A stretch of 64,000 bases of DNA from Phaonia tiefii (taxonomy: Eukaryota > Arthropoda > Insecta > Diptera > Muscidae): positions 196,109,237 to 196,173,236 of the forward strand of contig OZ008370.1 in NCBI GenBank assembly GCA_963931995.1. The letters run 5' to 3'. Positions 47,561-56,276 of the stretch are shown piece after piece. How positions within the stretch are numbered: the stretch's first letter is position 1; each line of letters opens with the position of its first letter. The translations under genes were made by a program, and so were the position numbers. Under the pieces are notes generated by a model. The model had not been told where the DNA came from. It was given only the letters and a program-made list of their open reading frames with translations, and ran no database searches.

Positions 47561-49487
47561 TGAATATTTTTTTAAAATGTATCTACAAGTATTTTTGACA
47601 CTTTTGTATCAAACCACTGTCTACATAAAACAAAAGACTTAAGAAACGAACTTGTAATGAAGTCACCACTGCATGCAAAATAAAACAATAATTAAAAAAT
47701 TCCTTGTAAAATCATTTGAATACTAGATTCTAAACAAAGAATATAACATAAATTAATTAAATTTACAATTTGTAAACACCCATTGTTTCAAAGAAACCTA
47801 ACACCTTTAACAAATGTTTAAACTTAACTAAACCAAAAACAAAGAAACTACTGTTTTAAAAAAAATCAAAAAAAAAAAGAACGAATTAACTAAAACAACA
47901 AAAAAAAAACATCAAGCAGCAAAATATATATATAAAAACAAATACTATAGTTGTTTTGTTTTTTGGGGGTGTGTGCAAATCACTTCCACTCAATTTTCAC
48001 ATGGCTTAAAGTTAAATTTGTCTTAAAGCCTTTGGCAACACTAGAAGTGTTATAGTAATAATGTTTGTTATTTTGTAGTGTTAACATAAAATTGCATTTT
48101 AAAAAGGCTTATTAAGATCTTAACCATTTGTTTAGGGGGCTATTATACAAAACGTATTAAGAGATAATGTTTCATACAATGCGAGTGTGGGTAGTTAAAT
48201 GACAGACTCTATGAACTGTGTGTGAGTAACTGATTCATAATGATAACAAAACAACAACAACCTAAACACTACACTAACACATTTGTTCGCAATATCACAA
48301 ACAAAATCTTTGTTAATATGACAGCAATTTATATCCATAAAATGTATAATTTTATTTTGTTTTTGTGAATATCTATAGAATATTTCGCTTTCATTGTTGA
48401 GTATGATTTGACCAGGCACACACATCAATCACTTTCATTGAATTGCCAAATACACAGATATGATATTAAAGTTAAAAAGCTTTTAATTTTTATGATATAT
48501 TTTAGAAGAGCAAAAAGAAAACAAAAAACAAAAACAAAAACGATTTCAAGCAAGAAACAATCAACACCCTGAAAAATTCTAAATATTTGTTAGCTATTTC
48601 AACGATTTCATTCGAAATGAAATAGAAAACTGAAAGACGCGCGGATAGGTCGGACTTTTGAGTCAAGACATTTCAAGAGCTTAAAATAAAAAACACAAAA
48701 GATAACATTATATTTTGAAGCTAATAACTTTAAGCGTGGCTAATAGACCAGCCGTGACACCGGGTTGCGAATAGATATGTTTGTGTTTTATTTTGAGCCG
48801 ATTAAAGAATCTTTCCATCACAAACATATTATTCCGCTTCACTCCAAATCTAATAAGCGTAAAAAAATATACCAAAATCTTAGCTTTGTTTTTTACATAA
48901 TTATAACGAAACATTTAGCCGATCATAGGATGATATATAACCAAAGGCCGTTCATGCGTTTAGTGGCGAATGACAGATTGTGATTGACTACCATGTTAAA
49001 TTTGTTTATAAATATTTATAAGTTTATTTTAAATTTAACGATTCTTAAATGTTGCCCTACTGCTGTGTGGTGTGGCTTATTTAATTAATTTGTTGGGATT
49101 TTTTTTGAACGGATACACCACCTGACTTTAAGGAATAACTTAATAGGCTTTTTCTTGGTTTTAGTTTAAAATTTCAAACTTTATCAATTTCTTTCTATAA
49201 ATCACAGCTGGAAATAAAAGAAAAGGTTTCAAGAAAGATACAAAAAAAAAATAAACAAATGTATTCAAACCGTTTTTGTTTGTTGAGTTGTGATGAAAGT
49301 AAGAATGTTAGAAGTTTAGGAAAAGGTGTGAAATTTATGATTAATAAATATTGATGGGGGGTTTCAAAATTGATTTCAATAAACGAACTCAATTTATCAC
49401 AGTTCTTTTAATAACATGAAATATCAAAAGTCTATAAATGCCATTATAAAAAAATTTGAATTATTTTGTTTAGAGCTGATAATTTGT
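47561..49487. other. AT-rich intronic DNA without recognised genes
   Basis: One CTTAAG motif copy, reverse (47627-47653). A-rich tracts at 47830-47940. Opposed 72- and 68-codon frames at 48.7-49.0 kb share no domain I know. Confidence 0.5.
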
Positions 49488-50055
49488 CATGTTTTATTTA
49501 AGCTCAAGACTATTTTATATCTCTTTTAATAGAGATATGTATTTTAACCTTCCTATACTCATGCATACGATCTGTGCGATTTTTTTTCTTATTTTTTGTA
49601 ATGAATGAAGACTGAAATGAAAAATTATTAGTCACAAATAAAAAAGTTAATTTCTCTATATTTTTTGCTAATATACCTAAAAGCAAACATTTCTAAAAAT
49701 GAATGGAGTTTTATTAAAAAAATTTTATACTAAACTAAGTTTTCTAGGCTCTGCTAACATTGGCCTGACAGACCGGGGGCGAGTATACGTGTTTCATATT
49801 TTGACGTGAGTATAGGAAGGTTTGCAAAATTCATCCTCATGATTATTGGTAAACCACATGTCTGCATCAGCGATTGTTTGAAAATATGCTGTTGGAAAAT
49901 TGAATTGAACTGCAAATAAAAAATCAATTGCACTGACAATTCTGGACAATGAATATATTCGAAAAATATCGCAAGCACAAATACATAAAAAGCTCTCGCA
50001 GCAGTTACTCTGTCAGTAGATAATGGCATTTAACTTGAATAACAAATTAAAAATA
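49488..50055. mobile_element. Foldback element family 3, degraded copy with nested MITE
   Basis: 49498-49540 (AGCTCAAGACTATTTTATAT, CTCTTTTAATAGAGATATG) and 49823-49925 (TGCAAAATTCATCCTCATGA, ATTGGTAAACC) match the arm of the complete copy at 50461-50935. The sequence between is a separate insertion. The distal arm is largely lost; AACTTGAATAACAAATTAAA near 50035 may be its remnant. Confidence 0.7.
49546..49822. mobile_element. 277-bp MITE with ~18-bp terminal inverted repeats
   Basis: The left end AACCTTCCTATACTCATG is matched on the other strand at the right end by AACCTTCCTATACTCACG. TTAA overlaps the left end but the right side reads AGGTTTGC, so a TTAA target duplication is not shown. 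The interior is AT-rich with a CG-richer patch (GACAGACCGGGGGCGAGTAT). It splits a foldback element. Confidence 0.8.
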
Positions 50056-50460
50056 GTCAGTTCTAAAAACAGACCGAATAAATAAAAACCATGCTAGAAA
50101 TTATTTTTACATATATTATTTTTTTAATTATTTAGAAAAATTGCGTGGAATCTTGTTCTAAAATTTAAATTTAAGCCTAAAGAAGCTTTGATTGACCAGC
50201 ACTGATATCGAATCCCCATTGTGTGTTCAGAACTAACGTACCCTAATCACTACTCTATTGACAGAAGACCACCACACATAAATGTCTTTATAAACAAAAG
50301 ACTTATGCTACGAACTTTGGTTTTTGTCACATGAAGCTATATATTTTTTTAAATTATAATTATGTCTTGTTTTAATGTTATTTAAGTAATGTTATTAAAG
50401 AAAAAAACTAGGAAAAAATTTCGAAAATTTTTTAAAATTTTGAAAGTAATTTAATATTAA

Positions 50461-50935
50461 TTTTTTATTTTATTATTCAAACCCAAGACCATTCAATATC
50501 TCTATAAATAGAGATATAGTTTTATACAAGAGAAGTTGTGGAAATGCATCCTCATGATTTCTGGGAAACCGTATAGCTATTTCAGATCCAGCCACAGATC
50601 TTAATCAGCGGTTATTTGGAATGCTGGTTTTTAAAAATTCATCAAACTAAATGCAAACGAAAACTATGCAAGTGTTCGAAAAAGATTGAAAGCAAAACAC
50701 ACAAGAAAAAATTGCAAAATTTCGTTTGCAGTTATTTCGATGAATTTTTCAAAAGCAGCATTCCAAATAACCGCTGATGAAGATTTGTGGTTAGATCAGA
50801 TCTGAAATAGCTATACAGTTTGCCAGGAATCCTGAGGATGCATTTGCAAAACTCTTTTTCAAAAAATTATATCTCTATGTATAGAGATATAAAATGGTTT
50901 TGAGCTTGAATAATAAAATAAAAAGTACCAATAAA
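50461..50935. mobile_element. Foldback element family 3, complete copy
   Basis: A left arm (50461-50662) and a right arm (50721-50935) pair over about 200 bp with a ~58-bp loop. Matching blocks are TTTTATTTTATTATTCAA with TTGAATAATAAAATAAAA, GCATCCTCATGATTTCTGG with its complement, and ATCAGCGGTTATTTGGAATG with its complement. Each arm also holds a small palindrome, TATCTCTATAAATAGAGATA or a close variant. Non-coding. Confidence 0.85.
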
Positions 50936-52204
50936 AAGGTCAGTAAATAAAAGTTATCCCGCAATTTAATATTTTTATAATTTATAATATTTTCTTGTAA
51001 TTTTTATCCACATTTTATTTCTACATAAATCCGGTTTCTTATCCGTTTCGTTTCTTCCATTATTTATAATTCTGAAAACTAAGGGATTTTTTCGGAAAAA
51101 ATTCCCAATGGCTGACTGGGAAAAAGTACAATGTGCATTTATCGCTTAAACCATGCTGAAGCCTACCCATAGATAAAATAATAGATATAGTATAAATTAT
51201 TTTGAAATGAACGGAAAATGAAAAATATTTTCGGAATTTGCTCTCTTACATAATAAGATTAATTTTTCGTTGACCAAAAAATGAAAGATTTGGGAAACAA
51301 ACGCGAAATTAAAATGGATTCAATATAAAAGCCTGGTTGACTTTCAGAGCAAATAGACCGATTTGCGGAGGCAGGGAAATTTTAAGGAAATTGTACGATC
51401 ATTCTGCTTCCGATTTACACTACCAGTTGTGAAGAACTCAAAATCATCTGCCTTCAAAGTGACAAACAAAATACAATAGTTATAAAATAATTTTTTTTTA
51501 ATTTGTATAAATCTTTTCCTGGAACTTCTTAAAATTCTTATTGGTTTTTATCACATATATGATTGTTTTAAGAATTGTTGTAATTTTCTTTAATCGATAA
51601 TAAAAGACAACTGTGAACTAAGATGAAGTATTTGAAAACGGCAACGAAATAAAACGAAACGAATCCTTCGCTGCTGTTGGTTTCAATCAAACTACAGTCT
51701 TGAGTTCATTATTGTTGTTGGAACTTAAAATATTATAGAAATCTGCAACATCTATCAAATTCTCTTCTGCAAATCGTTCTTCTCATATTTACACTATTCC
51801 ATTCGATCTTCTCAAATGAAAATGTACAACGTGTCCAACGTTTTCTCTAATGGTTGGCCTAAATGTAAGGAAATATATTTAAAATCTTCATCCTATATTT
51901 GACCTATAACGTTTTTGTTTTAAAATTCCAACATTTCGTCATTACTAACATTCACAGAAACAAGTTTTATAATTTTCTAAAAAAATACTTAAACTTTTGT
52001 ATTTTTGTAACAGTTTAATATGAAACTTCAATTCTTCAAAAACTGTTAACAATTTAAATATCCTCAGTTTAATTTTGAAATCCAAATTTTCTAATTTCAA
52101 GACCACTAGAAACAAATTGCGGCTTTATTCCACTTGAATATCATCTAATATCCAACTGATTTTTTAATAAAGTTAAAACAATTAAAAAACATAAATTTTA
52201 AATT
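50936..52204. other. Exon-proximal intron 1, no repeats recognised
   Basis: Simple AT-rich DNA immediately downstream (in gene direction) of the ovo exon 1 donor. The phrase TTTCCTGGAACTTCTTAAAA with TCTTATTGGTTTTTATCACA (about 51510-51555) recurs at 53255-53300 upstream of the exon (TTTCCTAGAACTTCTTAAAA), so a small duplication flanks exon 1. Confidence 0.55.
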
Positions 52205-52206
52205 AC
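52205..52206 (-). other. ovo: Splice donor of ovo/svb exon 1
   Basis: On the minus strand the exon end and intron start read GAAGAAG|GTAATTTAAA, a good GT donor. Using it removes a 19-codon tail rich in Phe/Asn that reads like translated AT-rich intron. It leaves 643 coding nt (214 codons plus one base). Confidence 0.8.
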
Positions 52207-52849
52207 CTTCTTCTTTCTCCTCTTGTTCCTCACGGTCATGCGATGCAACATCATCAACCTTCTTCTGTTCCGCCGCCGATATCCTTAAGTTTCGATGATA
52301 TTGATGAAAACGTTTGCGTCCCAAATACGTCAGGGGTGAGACCAAACTCAATGGTTCATCGCCACACTCCTCTTCGCCATCCTCATCTTCATCTTGCGTA
52401 TAACGCGATTTTGTAAGCGATATTGAGGACGACGATGAAGATTTCTTGTGTAAATCTAAAACCGTCACAGCCACCGGTGATTGGGAACGTGAACGGGTCG
52501 AAGATTTTGTTAAAGCCTGCTGTTGGCTGTGTATGTGCAAAGCCTTAAGGGAGTCAGATGTTGAGCCTACATTTGAGGGGGAATTTGGACGAGAACGCGG
52601 TATATCCAGAGGTTCGGGTGAAGATGGCTGATGTGGATGGTAGGGAGACGTTGGCCTATGATTGTGATGATGATGATGATGATGATGTAAATCGTGATCA
52701 TGGTCACGGTCATGATGATTATTGGGTGTGGGACTTAACGGTGGTACTAGACGATCATCATCATTTTTATGCTGCAATAGATTTTGCGATTCCAATAGAC
52801 GTTGTTGCTGCTGATGCAAGCGATTTTTGATTAAGAATATTTTCGGCAT
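52207..52849 (-). CDS. ovo: Ovo/Shavenbaby transcription factor, first coding exon
   Basis: The frame starts MPKIFLIKNRLHQQQQ, the hallmark N-terminus of the long Ovo isoforms (Svb/OvoA), with a SNAG-like MPKIFLIK start. Order of features (residues): basic/Gln-rich start 1-25; KNDDDRLVPPLSPTP about 28-42; a His/Asp-rich run with eight consecutive His about 46-63; Pro/Ser-rich 64-95; SSSSSS about 137-142; acidic EDEDGEEECGDE about 153-165; then EPLSLVSPLTYLGRKRFHQY, like the fly PLSL..RKRFH segment. An in-frame TAA (52876-52874) precedes the ATG, which has AAA before it. The zinc fingers and activation region lie on later exons outside the window. In Drosophila, Svb directs epidermal trichome formation; its N-terminus carries a repression domain and the degron removed after Pri peptide/Ubr3 action. 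The assignment rests on recognised N-terminal identity; later exons were not seen. Confidence 0.9.
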
Positions 52850-53676
52850 TTTACAGGTTTGTGATTTGTTTGTTTACACGAAAAAATAGTTTTGTTGAAA
52901 GGATTGTTGTTGCACTTGTTTTTTGTGTTTGGTGGGATTTTTTGCTTTGCTTTTTTTTTGAAAACAAACAAACAGTTTTAGCAATAAACACTAATCCTTG
53001 GCGTGTTGTTTTGCTAAATTGCTGTTTTAATACAATTATTGGGGTTTCTTGCAATATAACACTTTAAACTTTACGTCATTTGTCATATTTCGTTTAATTT
53101 AATTTTTAAAAAATTTAAATTTTAAAAATTGTAAAAATCTTGTTTTGAATATTTTTAAAAAAACTTTACAGTTTTTGTGTTTTTCTTTAATTTACACATT
53201 TTTAGGCTTATAATTTCTTTATTAACATTATCTTTTTCCAATTTCTGTAAATTCTTTTCCTAGAACTTCTTAAAATTCTTATTGGTTTTTGGTTTTTATC
53301 ACACTGATTGTTTTAAGAATTTTTGTAATTTTCTTTATTCGAAAATAATTTTTTTTCCATTCCGATTTTATTTATTTTATACTCATTAAGAATTTTTATT
53401 TTCTTTCTTGATTGATAACAATCTGTTATGTGGTGGTAAAAGAAAAAAACGCGTGTATCCTCAATGATGGTTCATCTCTTACTAAACGAACGGGTCTACT
53501 AGTGAGTCTACTCTATTCACACAACACGGTTAGTTTGAGTTGGGTTTTTGCTGTTGTATTTCTTTCTTAAAGTATTGTTATTGTTGTAGTTGCTGTTGCT
53601 GTTGCTATTCTTCTGCTTCGTTATCTTCACTTGTTAATAGTTCCGTTGCGTTTTAACTCGTATTCAAGCAACACAT
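52850..53676 (-). other. ovo: Predicted 5' UTR of ovo/svb
   Basis: About 830 nt between the ATG and the start site predicted from the TATA box. It is CAA-rich on the minus strand near 53540-53620 (CAACAGCAACAGCAACTAC), common in long fly leaders, and AT-rich nearer the ATG. Short upstream frames exist (for example 53054-52851 on the minus strand) and end before or close to the ovo ATG. The 5' end is inferred, and an additional untranslated exon cannot be excluded. Confidence 0.4.
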
Positions 53677-53707
53677 GAGGTTTGAGTACGAGCCGCTTAT
53701 TTTTATA
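53676..53707 (-). promoter_or_regulatory. ovo: Candidate TATA core promoter of ovo/svb
   Basis: Minus strand CTCTATAAAAATAAGCGGCT places TATAAAAA at 53707-53700. About 31 bases downstream is CCTCATGTG, an initiator-like TCA with the A at 53676. Immediately upstream (gene sense) lies a CA-rich tract complementary to the plus-strand GT run at 53708-53790. Position and spacing fit a core promoter, but no transcript evidence is available. Confidence 0.45.
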
Positions 53708-53790
53708 GAGTGTGTGTGTGTGAGCACAGTTCTCTATGTTGAAGCGCGGTGAGTGTGCGTGCGTACGTGTGTGTGTAAGTGTATGTGTGG
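53708..53790. repeat. GT-rich tract just upstream of the candidate promoter
   Basis: GAGTGTGTGTGTGTGAGC, then GTGAGTGTGCGTGCGTACGT and GTGTGTGTAAGTGTATGTGT. Simple sequence; microsatellite-like. Confidence 0.75.
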
Positions 53791-54565
53791 TAGGAATTGA
53801 TCTTAGAATTGCTGTAGAGGTTCATTACCAAAATGCCGAACTGACGACTTGAACACCGCTTTAGCACAAACAACCGTAAGCTGTTGTTTTCAAGACTAAC
53901 GTTTCACAACGAATGACTGTCGAACCGGGAGAGTAAGGCACAGAGTCAAACGGCGGCGAAGTCGAACTTACAATCATTGTGGTGGGGACTGTTTGGGTTT
54001 GTATGCACTCACACCTTTAGGAGCCCCCAAAGTGAACAAGAGAAATTAATAAATTTGTTGAGTAGAAAAATAAGGTACTCTTGGGGCTTGTCGATGTTAA
54101 AGTGAATAAGTAAATATTTTTCGTTGCAAGAGGTGAAATGAGAAAAAACGAGGTGAAAATTAGAAAAAACAACTGTATTAAAATATGAAAAAAAGGCAAC
54201 GGCCATCAGGAAAAATGGTTTCTAAAGAAGAATAATCTCTTCCATATTTAATTTTCATAGAAAAAAAAAGCAATTTCATTTAAGACAAAATCAAAAGATT
54301 AAACATTCCAACATTTCCCTGGAAAGAAACTTGGAAATCTCCATAGGGAGTGAGGATTACTTTTCATTGTGGTGAAAAATCTGTTATCAACAGAAGACAA
54401 TTTATCGGTTTTGCATTTGAAAGGTATGTAAATAGAAAGGCATCTTGATCATAGAGGAAGAGTAAATTTTTAATAGGAAATAGAATTGAGGATATGAGAA
54501 TTCATCCCTTAGAGGAAGAGATTTTGGGTGGTTTGATTACACAGTGGATCACGAAAAAATATAAG
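53791..54565. other. Promoter-proximal upstream DNA, no repeat recognised
   Basis: Includes a CG-containing, less AT-rich block at 53820-53990 (GAACCGGGAGAG, GGCGGCGAAGTCG). This could be proximal regulatory DNA. No coding sequence is seen. Confidence 0.4.
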
Positions 54566-55862
54566 CATATACGGACACCACTACGTAATAAAAGATCAAA
54601 AAAAAAAAAGATCCCTATCTCCCAGTTTTTCCCAAAGTCATGGACTTTTTTTATGGGCTCCCAAAGATTTGGGGCCTCGGTGTCATTTTTGCAAAAAGTG
54701 ATAGTTTAGTCAGGCTCATATCTTGCAAACCGTTTGGAATTTTTATTTACTCTCCTAAGGGAATTTGTAGCTGTTGTCATAAAGAACAAAAATTGTGAAC
54801 ATAAATAAATAAATGGTTTCCCATTACATCCCATGAATTGATCGGGGAGAACTTCTCACAACCACTGAACTGTGCGCTTTCCAGTTTTCACTCACTGATT
54901 GGGACCTACAGTTTTACACCGATTCCGAACGGTATTTTTGAAAAGCTTTTTCATGGCTATATACTCGATAGTGTCGCCGACACTATGCGAGGTGACCGCC
55001 GCCGAAAGAAAAATTTTTTTTTCTTTTTGAAGGTGGTCAGACCAGGGTTCAAACCCAGGATCTCATGTGCAAGAGCCGCGCACACTAACCATTGCACCAC
55101 CGAATTGTGAACATATAAACTCAAAAAAACTTCATCTTCAAGATCAAAATCGCAAAAAACTTTACAAAATTCGATTTTTATTACCTTTTCCCCCTGTTCA
55201 GGTCCATAGGTAGCAAACGGTTCAAAATTCAAGAAAACAATCAACTACAAAAATTTACCTAAGATCTCAGCAAACAACTTTCTAGAACATATGAACTTCC
55301 TAGGAGTGATTCTTAACTCCGTCTACTTCAACATTGGGATACTCTGCTTTCTCGCCGACCGCAGCAGCACAGGCAAAGCAGTAAGCTCAGCACACGCAAC
55401 AAGGGACGCTGCACACAATATAAAAATCATTCCTAGGAAGTTCATATGGTCTAGAAAGTTGTTAACTGAGATCTTAGGTACATTCTTGTTGTTGATTGTT
55501 TCTTTGAATTTTGAACAGTTTGCTACCTATGGACCTGAACAGAGGGAAAAAGGTAAAAAAATCGAATTTTTTAAAGTTTTTTTTTGTTGAAATTTTGACC
55601 TTGAGGATGAAGTTTTGTTAATTTTGTATGTTCACAATTTTTGTTCTTTATGAAAGGAGCTACAACCTTCATTCAGAAATTAAATTAAAATTCCGAACAG
55701 TTTGCGAGATATGAGCCTGACAAAATGATTATTTTTTTGCAAAATTGACACCGAGGCCCTAAATCTTTGGGGCCCACAAAAAAAAGTTCATGACTTTGGG
55801 CAAAACTGGGAGACACGGGTCTTTTTTTTTGGTCTTTTATCACGTAGTGGTGTCCGTATATG
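54566..55862. mobile_element. 1.3-kb palindromic (foldback) element, ~440-bp arms
   Basis: The left terminus CATATACGGACACCACTACG (54566) is matched inverted at the right (CGTAGTGGTGTCCGTATATG, ending 55862). Pairing continues inward through GGGGCCTCGGTGTCATTTTT, CAGGCTCATATCTTGCAAAC, CCTGTTCAGGTCCATAGGTA and AGATCTCAGCAAACAACTTT to CATATGAACTTCCTAGGA and its complement. Arms are 54566-55314 (437 bp after removing a SINE and its duplication) and 55421-55862 (442 bp), with a ~106-bp GC-richer loop. No transposase frame was found. Confidence 0.85.
54804..55102 (-). mobile_element. SINE inserted in the palindrome's left arm
   Basis: An inverted SINE from ATGGTTTCCCATTACATCCC to the head (GGTTCAAACCC as B box, ending GTGCAATGGT on the minus strand). 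AATTGTGAACATA stands on both sides (54791-54803 and 55103-55115), a 13-bp target duplication. The right arm of the palindrome has the uninterrupted sequence (GTATGTTCACAATTTTTG). A T/A run has expanded inside (AAAAATTTTTTTTTC). Confidence 0.9.
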
Positions 55863-56045
55863 GTTACATTTCCATGACTTAAAAAATTACACACAGTGTT
55901 ATAAAGGATCGTGGGAGTGTTGAACAATAACAATTGGTTCTTTTCGATATGAACTTAATAAATCCTTTTCACAAACAAACTACAGTTTTTTCTACATACT
56001 TAGCACATAGATACATACATGCATACATAGTACATACGCAGATAT
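55863..56045. other. Short AT-rich spacer
   Basis: Contains ATACATACATGCATACATAG simple sequence near 56010. Nothing else is seen. Confidence 0.5.
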
Positions 56046-56276
56046 TTTCCCATCCTTAAAGGGACAGAGGAGAGCTTCTCATAATCAGTGACCTGTGCTC
56101 GTCTAAGATTTACACATCAATATTGGAACAGTTTAACACCGGTTTCGAAAGGTGATTTGAGAAGCCTTTTCAAGGCTTGTAACTTGATACGGTCGCCAGT
56201 ACTAAGAAAGGTGACCGTCGTCGAAAGAAATTTATACGAGTGGTGCAAACTACTTATTGCAGCACCAACGGCCACA
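56046..56276 (-). mobile_element. SINE, diverged, B box lost
   Basis: Recognisable by GAGAGCTTCTCATAATCAGT, TTTAACACCGGTTTCGAAAG, GGTGACCGTCGTCGAAAGAA and a head end CAGCACCAACGGCCAC (plus strand as written). The B-box part of the tRNA-like head is missing. Confidence 0.75.

Larger units (their letters stand above)
1..52206 (-). other. ovo: ovo/svb intron 1 (partial, open to the left)
   Basis: Everything left of the exon 1 splice donor should be the first intron of the minus-strand ovo/svb gene. No acceptor-linked continuation of the Ovo protein, no C2H2 zinc-finger coding and no second MPKIFLIK start was seen among the open frames here, so the intron exceeds 52 kb and the shared exon 2 must lie beyond the left edge. 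Its content is repeats, listed individually below, separated by simple AT-rich DNA. That the interval is intron is inferred from exon 1 and its donor. An unrecognised small gene inside it cannot be excluded. Confidence 0.75.

Noticed and set aside
52446..52830. Plus-strand frames across the ovo exon
   Set aside because: They are antisense shadows of the ovo coding exon, with Asp runs that mirror the His codons.
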